Source: Marinibacterium profundimaris
GTDB lineage: Bacteria; Pseudomonadota; Alphaproteobacteria; Rhodobacterales; Rhodobacteraceae
Assembly (NCBI RefSeq): GCF_002210095.1
Contig: NZ_AQQR01000009.1
Location: 1-64,000, forward strand
DNA length: 64,000 bases
Reading direction: 5' to 3'
The position numbers and the translations under genes are program-made. The notes below the pieces were generated by a model, which saw only the letters and a list, made by a program, of their open reading frames with translations, was not told the DNA's origin and made no database searches. Shown here piece by piece: positions 36,428 through 44,754 of this stretch. The number at the start of each line of letters is the position of its first letter. The first letter of the stretch is position 1.

Positions 36428-36780
36428 CAGGCGATCCCCGCCTGTCCGACCAGAACCTCGGCGCCGTCCGCCACCCGGACGGCGCGCAGCGTCAGCACCC
36501 CGGGCGCCGTTTCGGTGATCGTCAGCTCCAGCGGATCCCCGGCAAAGGCCGGGTTCGGGAACATCATCGACTGGCGCAGCTGCCGCACCCCGGGCCGGGC
36601 CTGCACCAGCAGCGCCCAGAGCCGGGCATAGATCAGCATCCCGTGGCTGACCGTCCGCCCGAAGCCCGTGCGCGCGGAATAGCCCGGGTCCACATGGATC
36701 GCGTTGTCATCGCCCGAGACCCCGGCAAAGGCGTCGAACTCCGCCTGGGCGGGCGTCCAGGTCGCGCGCAGGTCAAGCAT
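36427..36780 (-). CDS. MaoC-family acyl-CoA hydratase (active-site-bearing chain)
   Basis: 117 residues. VSGDDNAIHVDPGYSARTG and FGRTVSHGMLIYARL are the hydratase motif with the catalytic Asp/His. Acts on enoyl-CoA thioesters in the cytoplasm. It overlaps the upstream CoA ligase by eight bases, so ligase product and hydratase substrate are probably linked. Confidence 0.87.
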   Translation of the reverse strand: MLDLRATWTPAQAEFDAFAGVSGDDNAIHVDPGYSARTGFGRTVSHGMLIYARLWALLVQARPGVRQLRQSMMFPNPAFAGDPLELTITETAPGVLTLRAVRVADGAEVLVGQAGIA

Positions 36781-38266
36781 AGCTGAGCGCCTTGCGCAGC
36801 TCGGGCTTGCGGATCTTGCCGGCGGCGGTGCGCGGGAACTCCTCGACCACCCTTATCCGGGCCGGCACCTTGTAGCCGGCCAGCCGCTCGCGGCACCAGT
36901 GGCGCAGCGCTTCGGGATCGTCCACCGCAGCCCCCGGACGCAGCATCACGAAGCCGGCGCCGACCTCGCCCCAGCGGTCGTCGGGCACGCCGACGACGGC
37001 GGCCTCCAGCACGGCGGGATGGGTGGTCAGGATGCGCTCGACCTCGGCCGGGTACACGTTCTCTCCGCCCGAGATGTACATGTCCTTGATGCGGTCCACG
37101 ATCCAGTAATAGCCCTCGGCATCGCGCCGCGCGATATCGCCCGTCGCCAGCCAGCCATCCTCGGTGAAGGCCCGCGCGGTCGCCTTGGCGTCGCCATAAT
37201 AGCCCGGCGTGATGCCCGGCCCGCGCAGCTGGACCTCGCCCTGCCCGGGCAGGCCATCGGGCAAGCCGTCCAGCCGCACCTCGGTCAGGATCTGGGCCTT
37301 GCCGACCGACCCGACCTTCCGCCCGGCCCCGGCCTCATCCATCAGGAACACCGTCGGCCCGGTCTCGGTCAGCCCGCAACCGTTGAGCACATGCGCCCCG
37401 CGCGCGGCGAAGGACTCGATCAGCGGTTCGGGCAAGGGCGCCCCGCCGCAGCCGCAGCTGATCCCCGACCAGTCGACGCGATCCACATCCGGGCTTAACG
37501 AGAACGCCTGGTAAATGGCGGGCACGCCGAAGAAATGGGTCACCTCTCCCCGGGCCAGCAGGTCCAGCACCTCCTGCGCATCGAAGCGCGGCAGGATCGT
37601 TGAGACCCCGCCATTCAGAAAGACCGGCAGCGTGTGCAGGTTGATCCCGGCAGTGTGAAAGAGCGGCAGGTAATTGACCGATCTCGCCGCCGCCGTCAGC
37701 CCTACGGCCTGACCCATGTTGACCGCGTTGGCCCAGGCCATGCGCGCGGTCTGGATCACCGCCCTGGGCTGGCCCGTGGTGCCGGAGGTGAACAGCAGGT
37801 ACCAGGGCCGCTCGGCCGGGATCCGGTCGCGGCGCGGCCGCCCCTGCCCCGCGATCCAGCCGGCAACCCGGTCCTCGATCCCCAGGCATATCGCGCCCGT
37901 GCGCGCGGCCACCCCGGCGGCCAGCGCGGCATGGGCATCATCGTGCAGCAGGGCCCGGGGCCGGATCGGCGCCAGCATGGCGGCCAGCTGCCCGGCCGGT
38001 TCGCGCCAGTTCACAGGACACAGAATGATGCCGGTCTTCTGACACGCCAGCAGCACAAGAAAGAATTCGGCCCGGTTGAAACACAGGATGCCCAGCCGGT
38101 CGCCCACGGCCAGCCCCTCGGCCTCCAGCCCCTCGGCTATGGCATCCGCCGCGGCGTTGACTTCGGCAAAGGTCCAGTCGCGCCCCTGCCCGGCGTCGCG
38201 AAAGGCGATCCGCCCGGGCGTGAGTTCTGCGCGTTTCTGCGCCATGTCAGGCACGGCATCAAACAT
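36773..38266 (-). CDS. AMP-forming acyl-CoA synthetase (aromatic/alicyclic acid CoA ligase-like)
   Basis: About 497 residues. YLLFTSGTTGQPRAVI (P-loop) near residue 165, GYYGDAKATARAFTEDGWLATGDIA, DRIKDMYISGGENVYPAEVE (hinge) and the C-terminal Lys in PRTAAGKIRKPEL are all present. ATG 38266 gives MFDAVPDM with GAGGAGG upstream; the frame reaches 38293. It activates a carboxylic acid with ATP and CoA. First gene of the operon with two MaoC chains, divergent from TetR. Confidence 0.92.
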   Translation of the reverse strand: MFDAVPDMAQKRAELTPGRIAFRDAGQGRDWTFAEVNAAADAIAEGLEAEGLAVGDRLGILCFNRAEFFLVLLACQKTGIILCPVNWREPAGQLAAMLAPIRPRALLHDDAHAALAAGVAARTGAICLGIEDRVAGWIAGQGRPRRDRIPAERPWYLLFTSGTTGQPRAVIQTARMAWANAVNMGQAVGLTAAARSVNYLPLFHTAGINLHTLPVFLNGGVSTILPRFDAQEVLDLLARGEVTHFFGVPAIYQAFSLSPDVDRVDWSGISCGCGGAPLPEPLIESFAARGAHVLNGCGLTETGPTVFLMDEAGAGRKVGSVGKAQILTEVRLDGLPDGLPGQGEVQLRGPGITPGYYGDAKATARAFTEDGWLATGDIARRDAEGYYWIVDRIKDMYISGGENVYPAEVERILTTHPAVLEAAVVGVPDDRWGEVGAGFVMLRPGAAVDDPEALRHWCRERLAGYKVPARIRVVEEFPRTAAGKIRKPELRKALSYA

Positions 38267-38391
38267 GACCCTGCTTGGCCTCCTCGACGGCATATGGGGC
38301 TGCGATCATGCCCATGTTCGCCTGTCCGGCCGGAAATCGGAAGTCAAACGTCACGGCGCCTGTCGCGGCGCGGAAACCTCTTGAACTTCAA

Positions 38392-38411
38392 ACATGAACC
38401 GGTGTTCATGT
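38392..38411. promoter_or_regulatory. TetR operator candidate ACATGAAC-N4-GTTCATGT
   Basis: 20-base dyad with perfect 8-base arms ending six bases before the tetR-type start and about 125 bases upstream of the CoA ligase. Position and size are right for an autoregulating TetR protein that also controls the divergent operon. Confidence 0.75.
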
Positions 38412-38416
38412 AACCC

Positions 38417-39019
38417 ATGGCGAAAGCAACAGCACCAAAGACCAGGCGCGGCATCGAGCGGCGGGCCAAGATCCTGGCCGCGGCAGAAACCGTCATGGGC
38501 GAACAGGGCTTCCCGGCGGCGTCGATCGCCGACATCACGCGCGAGGCCGGAACCGCCCTTGGCACCTTCTACATCTACTTCTCGAACAAGGAGGAGATCT
38601 TTCGCGAGCTGGTCCTCGAGATGGGCAAGGTCACGCGGAAGATGGTCGCCGAGGCGATTGCCGACGCCCCCGACCGACTCGCCGCGGAACGCGCCGGGCT
38701 GGCGGCCTTCCTGAATTTCGTGGCCAAACGCCCCGCGCTCTACCGCATCGTCGAAGAGGCGCGTTTTGTCGATCCCGAGGCCTACCAGCGCTACTTCACC
38801 AGTTTCGGCGATGCCTACGCGGCCCAGCTTCGGGCGGCCGAGGCAAAGGGAGAGATCTCGCCGGGCGATGCCGATATCCGGGCCTGGGCGCTGATGGGCA
38901 TGGCCAAGGCCCTGGGCGACCGCTACGTGATCTGGGACGATGTGCCCGATATCGATCGGGTCGTGAACGAAGCTCACCGCCTGATCTGCCGGGGTCTGGT
39001 TCCCGACGCGGCGGGCTAA
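38417..39019 (+). CDS. TetR-family transcriptional regulator
   Basis: 200 residues. N-terminal helix-turn-helix: ILAAAETVMGEQGFPAASIADITREAG with TFYIYFSNKEEIF, typical of TetR. The C-terminal ligand domain is about residues 70-195. It is divergent from the CoA ligase/MaoC operon; the ligand is probably the acyl-CoA product, as for FadR/PaaR-type TetR proteins (inference). Confidence 0.93.
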   Translation: MAKATAPKTRRGIERRAKILAAAETVMGEQGFPAASIADITREAGTALGTFYIYFSNKEEIFRELVLEMGKVTRKMVAEAIADAPDRLAAERAGLAAFLNFVAKRPALYRIVEEARFVDPEAYQRYFTSFGDAYAAQLRAAEAKGEISPGDADIRAWALMGMAKALGDRYVIWDDVPDIDRVVNEAHRLICRGLVPDAAG

Positions 39020-39151
39020 GCCGCCGACCGGCGGTCGCCCGCGCGACGCATCCGTGGCGCGGGGTCGCGGCGAAACCTCAGGCGGTACCGTCCATGACAT
39101 CTTGAACCCCGCCCGTCAGTATCCCCATGATTTCAAATCATTTTCCGGAAT

Positions 39152-39167
39152 ATTGCCAATTGGCAAT
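39152..39167. repeat. 16-base perfect palindrome, copy 1 (candidate parS)
   Basis: ATTGCCAATTGGCAAT lies three bases beyond the parB stop codon. An identical copy, with matching flanks over TATTGCCAATTGGCAATTT, lies at 43073 just past the rep gene. Plasmid centromeres bound by ParB are commonly 14-16-base palindromes near parAB. Confidence 0.75.
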
Positions 39168-39170
39168 TTC

Positions 39171-40160
39171 TCAGACCTTGCCGGCCTTTCGCGCCTTCAG
39201 GAACTGCTCCAGCGCGGCGCGCAAGGCGTCATCGTCCAGACCGCTTTCGAATTCCAGCTGCACGCGGCTGCCCTTCTTGCGCATCTGAACGCCTTTCTCA
39301 TCGGGATGCCTGCGGAACGTGTGATCGGCGACGTTGCGCGTCTTGCGGGGCTGGGCGGCGGCCTTGAGGCGCGACATCACGCGGGCCACGGGCACCCCCT
39401 GCCCTTTCTGCTCCGCTGCCAGCACATCCGCTTCTTCCAGCACGGCAGCGGCCCCGGCATCGGTGGCCATCAGCGGCTTCAGCTGGCGGGCATGCAGCTC
39501 TTTCACGTCCCGCAGGCTGGGAAAGGCCGCAACGATCCGCGCGTCAAGGCGGGCCAGCTGCAGATACCGCGACAGCCAGGCCGGCGAGACCTGCAACCGT
39601 TCCGCCATCAGCTTCTGCTTGCCGCCGTAATAGGCCTCCACCGCCCTGGCGTAATCCCGCGCCCGCTCGAAATCCGAAATATCCTCGCGGTCGCGGTTCT
39701 CGATATCGGCGAGGCGGAAGGCTTCCTCATCCGTCAGCACGCGTTCTTCGATCAGGTACTTGAACTGGGGATAGTTGTTGGCCCGCAGCCACGATATCGC
39801 GAAATGGCGTCGCGCCCCGCAGATCACCTCGAACTCGGGCCCCTCGCCTTCGTGGGCCGGACGGAGCCGGCGCACGATGGCGGGAAATTCCTGCTGGCCC
39901 TGCGACAGGATCCCGTCGATCAGGTCCCTCGTGTTGGCCTCTGTCAGCAGGTCATAGGCGCGGTTGTGACGCGCCCACATCACGCAGGTCGACGGATCGA
40001 CCAGGCGCAGGGTCTTTTCCTGCCGCCCGCCCGACGCCTGTTCGGCCATGGTGTTCGATCGTTTGAGAAAGCGCGCGCCCGAGCGGTCGCGGGCCGGCTT
40101 CGCCTCCTCCCCGAGGCCCGCCAGGACATCGTCGAAAACGGCGTCGTGTTTCTTGCTCAC
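39171..40160 (-). CDS. parB: Plasmid partition protein ParB
   Basis: 329 residues. The CTP-binding ParB/Srx region holds ILSQGQQEFPAIVRRL and VICGARRHFAISWLRA (the GERR-like motif reads GARR). Then ENRDREDISDFERARDYARA and an HTH, QKLMAERLQVSPAWLSRYLQL. The C-terminus (SRVQLEFESGLDDDALRAALEQFLKA) is the likely dimerisation tail. It starts with GTG, overlapping the parA stop as GTGA. It should bind the palindromes at 39152 and 43073. Confidence 0.95.
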   Translation of the reverse strand: MSKKHDAVFDDVLAGLGEEAKPARDRSGARFLKRSNTMAEQASGGRQEKTLRLVDPSTCVMWARHNRAYDLLTEANTRDLIDGILSQGQQEFPAIVRRLRPAHEGEGPEFEVICGARRHFAISWLRANNYPQFKYLIEERVLTDEEAFRLADIENRDREDISDFERARDYARAVEAYYGGKQKLMAERLQVSPAWLSRYLQLARLDARIVAAFPSLRDVKELHARQLKPLMATDAGAAAVLEEADVLAAEQKGQGVPVARVMSRLKAAAQPRKTRNVADHTFRRHPDEKGVQMRKKGSRVQLEFESGLDDDALRAALEQFLKARKAGKV

Positions 40161-41359
40161 AGGATCCCCTCCTTCCTAAGGGCCGCATGATGGCTGGGCC
40201 ATGTCTTGCGGATCATCGTCTCGACCTCGCGGCCGACCGCGTCCAGGTAGACGCGGCACCGTTTGTGCGTCTCGGTGCGGGTCGCGGCGCCGGTCATCTC
40301 GTAGACGCTCATCAGGTTGGCGGTGGCGTTGTCGATCTCGGCGGAATCCTTCAGCACGGCCGTCATCATGTCATGCGGAAACACCGCCTCCATCACCCGT
40401 TTGATCGCCTGATGCGCGCTCTTCTGATCATTCATCTTCGTCGCGAGAATCTTTACGAAGTTATAACCGCGCGCACCGCCATGTTCGGCCAGCTCGTTCA
40501 GCGTCGCGCCCATCATCTTGAGGAAATGCGCGGTCGAGCCGAAGTCGATGTTGTTGGGCGGCGCGGGAATGATCAGCGCATTGGCCGCGCGCAGCACCGA
40601 CAGCGAGATCATCCCAAGCGCTGGCGGCGGATCCAGCAGGATCACGTCGAACTGGCTGGAAATCGTCTGGATCCCCGTGCGCAGGCGGTCGAGAACAAAG
40701 GTCTGCTCCTGCAGCATCCGCGCGGCAAACTCGTATTCCGCATCATAGAGCCCGAGGTTCGCCGGGATCAGCGCAACGTTGGGCCAATAGGTGGCCTGCA
40801 ACGCATAGTGAAGCGACTCCGGCCCGGCGTGCTGGAAGAACGGATAAAGCGTGTCCTCGTCCTCATCCACGTCCACATCGGGGTTCAGCCCAAAGACCGA
40901 GGTCGTCGAGGCCTGGCTGTCGCAATCGATGACGCAGACGCGATAGCCCTTCAGCGCCAGGTACTGTGCCAGGTGCACCACGACCGTCGACTTGCCGACC
41001 CCGCCCTTGAAGTTCTGGACCGCCAGAACCGTCGCGGGATCCTCCGGCGCCCGATGCGGCAGGGTGCCGAAGACCTCGCGCATACGATTGACGGCTTCGA
41101 GGCTATAGCCGGTGCGGCGCCCGGTGTCCGGGTCCTTTTCGGGTTCCGGCAGGCGGCCGTCGGCCTCGGCATCGCGGATCGCCTTTTCGGTGCGCCCGAC
41201 CATCTCGGCGGCGGTGCGCACGTTGAAGGTCAGCTCAAGGCTCTTTTGACTGCCCGGTGCGAACACCCGCTCGCGCAGCCGCTGGATCACCGTGTCCGCG
41301 CGGAGCGCAAGGCCATCGATTTCGTCTAGGGTGACAGGGTAGTCCTGCGGATCGGTCAT
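40157..41359 (-). CDS. parA: Plasmid partition ATPase ParA
   Basis: 400 residues from ATG 41359, which has a GAGG site upstream; an in-frame extension to 41572 is not supported. It is the long ParA type: N-terminal DNA-binding part with AAEMVGRTEKAIRDAEADGRL, then deviant Walker A NFKGGVGKSTVVVHLAQYLA near residue 125, VCVIDCDSQASTTSVFG, and Walker B FDVILLDPPPALG. It moves plasmid copies with ParB and may repress its own promoter through the N-terminal HTH. Confidence 0.96.
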   Translation of the reverse strand: MTDPQDYPVTLDEIDGLALRADTVIQRLRERVFAPGSQKSLELTFNVRTAAEMVGRTEKAIRDAEADGRLPEPEKDPDTGRRTGYSLEAVNRMREVFGTLPHRAPEDPATVLAVQNFKGGVGKSTVVVHLAQYLALKGYRVCVIDCDSQASTTSVFGLNPDVDVDEDEDTLYPFFQHAGPESLHYALQATYWPNVALIPANLGLYDAEYEFAARMLQEQTFVLDRLRTGIQTISSQFDVILLDPPPALGMISLSVLRAANALIIPAPPNNIDFGSTAHFLKMMGATLNELAEHGGARGYNFVKILATKMNDQKSAHQAIKRVMEAVFPHDMMTAVLKDSAEIDNATANLMSVYEMTGAATRTETHKRCRVYLDAVGREVETMIRKTWPSHHAALRKEGIL

Positions 41360-41978
41360 CGCTGCCTCGTGAGGTGTTTTGAGCCGAGCATGCCTTTTGC
41401 GGGCTTGCGTCTCAAGTGCGAAGTTTCGGACGCATCCCTGAAAAAACCGAACCTGAGCTTTCGGGGTCGCCATCACCGATAGATGCGCTGGCATCATCAG
41501 GGGTGCGGAAGTTTCAGCGCTGTGACCCCTGCCCTCACCCAGAACGTAGCATTTCGGGCGATCCTGCGGCAAAGGGCCCCCAAAACTCCAAAAACCAGAA
41601 AAAACATCCCCTTTGATTCTGGATTCTAGGATTCAACTGTTCAGGCCCCCGGAGCCCCTTGGTTCTATGGCGATCCTGCGTCCAGGCCATACATTTGGGG
41701 ATCGTTTCCCTTACGGATCGGATGGGCTGTGCTTACGGATCGGGTGGTGTCGCGCTACATCACGGGTGGGCTTTAAACTACTTTTCGGGATGGCGGATCT
41801 GTCGGGAATCACCCCCCTCGAAAAGCCCTTGAAAAGAAGGGGTATGCGATTCGCTCCCGAGTCCCCGCCTCGCCTGAAAGCTTACGTTTCGGGTGCAGCC
41901 CTTCGGAACCTTTCTCTTTACCGCTTACGTGGGCCGCGATACAAATGTAAGAAAACCATGTAATGGGGCCGAGCAGAA
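41360..41978. other. Replication origin/control region between parA and rep
   Basis: 619 bases without a gene between the divergent parA and rep. Contains AT-richer DNA near 41580-41640 with three near copies of GGATTCT (41614-41634), a row of iterons (listed separately), and two related sites, GCGAAGTTTCGGAC (about 41418) and GCGGAAGTTTCAGC (about 41504), near the parA promoter that could bind ParA or ParB. No DnaA box of the strict consensus was seen. Confidence 0.65.
41690..41794 (+). repeat. Iterons: five tandem 22-base-spaced repeats (plus one apart)
   Basis: Sixteen-base units beginning TAC at 41690, 41712, 41734, 41756 and 41779: steps of 22, 22, 22 and 23 bases. The best two are TACGGATCGGATGGGC and TACGGATCGGGTGGTG; the others keep TAC and a GGG-TGG core. 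A further copy, TACGTTTCGGGTGCAG, is at 41883. The phasing and position ahead of a Rep_3 initiator are those of plasmid iterons. Confidence 0.7.
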
Positions 41979-43025
41979 ATGGCCAAACCAACGACACGAT
42001 ACAGAACCGTCGATGCCCGGCCAAGCCGCGAGTCGCTGGTCAAGCCGGGCGAGCTGGTGGACCTGATCGAGGTCACGCCGCTGACGCTGACCGACCGGCG
42101 CATCTACAACCAGCTGCTGGAAAACGCCTGGGAGGCGATCGACAAGCCGGTGCTGCATGTCATCGCAAAGGCCGATCTGCGCGGGTCGCACAATTCCAAC
42201 GACCGGATCGGCGAAAGCATCGAGCGGTTGATGTCCGCCATCGTCAAGATCGAGGCGGTCTGGGACGGCAAGCCCGCGATCGAGCGGGTTCAGCTTCTGG
42301 GCGGCAACCTCGAGATGGCGCGCGCCGACGGGCTGTTCGAATACGAAATCCCGCCCCGTCTGCGCAAGATCATCTCGAACTCCACGATCTTTGCGCGGCT
42401 GCAGCGCGAGGTGATGTTCGCCCTGTCGTCGAAATACGCGCTGACCCTCTACGAGATGGTGCAGAAGCGCGGAAACCTGCGCTGGCGCTCGTCCGAGAAA
42501 TTCGCAGTCGAGGCGTTTCGCGGTGTGCTGGGCGTGCCCAAGGGCAAGCTGACCACCTGGTCCAACCTGCGCATGCGCGCGATCGACCCGGCGGTGCAGG
42601 AGGTGTCGGCCCTGTCGGATTACATGGTCGAGGTCAAACCGATCAAGACCGGCCGCAGCGTGACCCATGTGGAACTGCGCTGGTGGCGCAAGGATGGCGA
42701 GGCGACGGGCAAAGCCGAGCGCGCGTTGCAATTCGCCTCGCCGGGGCGCCGGGCCCGGGCCGAAGGCCGCGCGGAAGAACATGCCGAACCGCCGGCCGAA
42801 GAGCAGGCCCCGCCCGGCCGCGCGCGCCCCGCCTGGCTGGATCGCCAGAGCGAAGCGCTGCGCACCCAGACCTATGAAACCGCGCGGCTGCGCTTTCCCG
42901 GCTACGACATCTACTATGTCGAGGGCGAATGGCGCGCCTGGCTTGCCGGCAAGGAGGCGCCGAAAGACCCTGACCGGGCCTTCCTTGCCTTTTTCCGCAC
43001 CTACGTGGAAAAGAACCCGATCTGA
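41979..43025 (+). CDS. Rep_3-type plasmid replication initiator (RepB-type of roseobacters)
   Basis: 348 residues. LVKPGELVDLIEVTPLTLTDRRIYNQLLENAW and the following RGSHNSNDRIGESIERLM are the first winged-helix domain of Rep_3 (PF01051) initiators; FARLQREVMFALSSKYALTLYEMVQKRG and FRGVLGVPKGKLTTWSNLRMRAIDPAV form the second. It binds iterons and opens the origin. In roseobacters such proteins define the RepB replicon class, usually with divergent parAB as here. The tail (about 245-285) is Arg/Pro/Glu-rich linker. Confidence 0.88.
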   Translation: MAKPTTRYRTVDARPSRESLVKPGELVDLIEVTPLTLTDRRIYNQLLENAWEAIDKPVLHVIAKADLRGSHNSNDRIGESIERLMSAIVKIEAVWDGKPAIERVQLLGGNLEMARADGLFEYEIPPRLRKIISNSTIFARLQREVMFALSSKYALTLYEMVQKRGNLRWRSSEKFAVEAFRGVLGVPKGKLTTWSNLRMRAIDPAVQEVSALSDYMVEVKPIKTGRSVTHVELRWWRKDGEATGKAERALQFASPGRRARAEGRAEEHAEPPAEEQAPPGRARPAWLDRQSEALRTQTYETARLRFPGYDIYYVEGEWRAWLAGKEAPKDPDRAFLAFFRTYVEKNPI

Positions 43026-43072
43026 CGTTTCCAGTTTAGGTAAGCCTCTGTGGTTGAAAGAGAATTCTGTTT

Positions 43073-43088
43073 ATTGCCAATTGGCAAT
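43073..43088. repeat. 16-base perfect palindrome, copy 2 (candidate parS)
   Basis: ATTGCCAATTGGCAAT, identical to the copy at 39152, 48 bases after the rep stop codon. The two copies bracket the whole rep-par module. The 250 bases from 43026 to 43276 hold no gene. Confidence 0.75.
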
Positions 43089-43276
43089 TTTGCCTGTCAG
43101 GGCGCGAGAGCTGGCGAACGCCCTGCCCTTTCAGCGGCCGGGCCTTCGTCGGTGCTCTCTGCAAGACGGGTCCGCACGGCCGGTCGGTCCGGTGTGCATT
43201 GTGTCCTTGCGCTCGGGGCCGATATTCGGTCCGATCCCGCCGGGACAGACGGGGTGCGAATGCGGGGGTCGGCGCG

Positions 43277-44731
43277 GTGACGGCAGAACGGATTTTGGGC
43301 GTGGACGTGGGCACGACCTCGGTGAAGGCCGGGATGATGGACCTGCGCGGCAATGCGCTTGGCCGCTTTGCATCCGGCTATCCCACGCAGCGTCCGGGCG
43401 GGCCGCGGGCCGAACAGGATGCCGGCGACTGGATCCGCCTGGTCGAACAGGCCATCGCGACGCTGGCCGACGGCGCCCCGGTGCAGGCCGTGGGCCTGAC
43501 CAGCCAGGTGAACACGCATCTCTTCGTGGGCGCGGACGGCGCGCCGCTGATGCCGGCGATCGTCTGGCAGGACACCCGCGCCAGCGCCGAAGCGGCCGAG
43601 CTGGACGCAAGTGTCAGCGACGCGCAGAAGATCGCATGGTGGGGCGCGCCGATGCCCATCGACGCCAGTAACGTGCTGTCGCGGATGCTTTGGGTGGCGC
43701 GGCACCGGCCCGATGTCTGGGCCGCGACCCGCTGGGTGATGCTGCCCAAGGATTTCATCATCTACCGGCTGACCGGCGAGGTCACGACCGATCCGGTGTC
43801 CAATATCGGGCTGGTGGGGCCGGACATGACCTATGTCGATGCGGTCTTCGACCTTGTGCCCGGGGCGCGGGACAAGGCGCCCGCGCTGGTGCCCGTGACC
43901 GAAGTGACGGGCCGCGTGCGCGCCGGGCCGCTGGCGGGCGTGCCGGTGATCTCGGGCACGATGGACGCCTGGACCGGCCTGGTCGGCTGTGGCGGGGCGC
44001 GCGACCGGTCGACTGTTTACCTCAGCGGCACATCCGAGGTGATGGGGATTTCCTCGCGCGAGGGGGCGGGCACCCCGGGGGTGATCGTGTTTCCCCAGGT
44101 CGAAGGCATCCGCGTGCATGCGGCGCCGACCCAATCGGGCGGCGATGCGCTGGCCTGGTACACACAGATGTCGGGCCGCAGCCATGACGAGGTGTCCGCG
44201 CTGGCCGCCGGGCCGCGCCGCGCGGGGACGCCTCTGTTCCTGCCGCAGCTTGAAGGCGAACGCGCGCCGCTATGGGATGCGGGCCTGCGGGGCGCGTTCC
44301 TGGGCCTGACGCGGCGCACGGGCGATGCCGAAATGGCGCGGGCGGTTCTGGAAGGCGTTGCGCTGTCGGCCCGCCATGCGCTGGAGGCGGCGCGCGCCTC
44401 GGCGGCGATAGGGCCGGGGCCGATCACCTGCGGGGGCGGCGGATTCCGCTCGGCCCCCTGGGCGCAGATCCGGGCGGATGTGCTGGGGTGCGAGCTGAGC
44501 ACGCTGGCGGAAAAGGATCCGGGCATCCTGGGCGCGGCGATGCTGGCGGCGGTCGGGGCAGGGGTCTTTGACGCGATCGGCACCGCCTGGGACGAACTTG
44601 CGCGGTTCGACGCGACCTATGCGCCGGACCCGGGGCTGAGCGGCCTCTACGACGACCTCTTCGGCCTTTATTGCGAGGCCGTGACGACCCATGGCGCCCT
44701 TGGCCAAAGGCTGGCCGGGATGTCGGAATGA
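43277..44731 (+). CDS. FGGY-family carbohydrate kinase (xylulokinase-like)
   Basis: 484 residues. ILGVDVGTTSVKAGMMD is the first phosphate loop, VGLTSQVNTHLFV and AIVWQDTRAS follow the xylulokinase pattern, GTMDAWTGLVGCG the second domain, and CGGGGFRSAPWAQIRADVLG the adenosine motif. GTG 43277 is the likely start, giving VTAERILGVD. It phosphorylates a ketose or polyol in the cytoplasm. It leads an operon with a ribose-type importer, so the sugar is taken up and phosphorylated. Which sugar is not known. Confidence 0.88.
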   Translation: MTAERILGVDVGTTSVKAGMMDLRGNALGRFASGYPTQRPGGPRAEQDAGDWIRLVEQAIATLADGAPVQAVGLTSQVNTHLFVGADGAPLMPAIVWQDTRASAEAAELDASVSDAQKIAWWGAPMPIDASNVLSRMLWVARHRPDVWAATRWVMLPKDFIIYRLTGEVTTDPVSNIGLVGPDMTYVDAVFDLVPGARDKAPALVPVTEVTGRVRAGPLAGVPVISGTMDAWTGLVGCGGARDRSTVYLSGTSEVMGISSREGAGTPGVIVFPQVEGIRVHAAPTQSGGDALAWYTQMSGRSHDEVSALAAGPRRAGTPLFLPQLEGERAPLWDAGLRGAFLGLTRRTGDAEMARAVLEGVALSARHALEAARASAAIGPGPITCGGGGFRSAPWAQIRADVLGCELSTLAEKDPGILGAAMLAAVGAGVFDAIGTAWDELARFDATYAPDPGLSGLYDDLFGLYCEAVTTHGALGQRLAGMSE

Positions 44732-44754
44732 ACGGACAACAGATGGAGATGACG

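Noticed and set aside
41979-43025. RepA (RPA-type), RepC or DnaA-like initiator
   Set aside because: The sequence shows the two winged-helix signature of Rep_3; no AAA+ Walker motifs and no RepC features are present, and parA and parB are not in line with it as in repABC.
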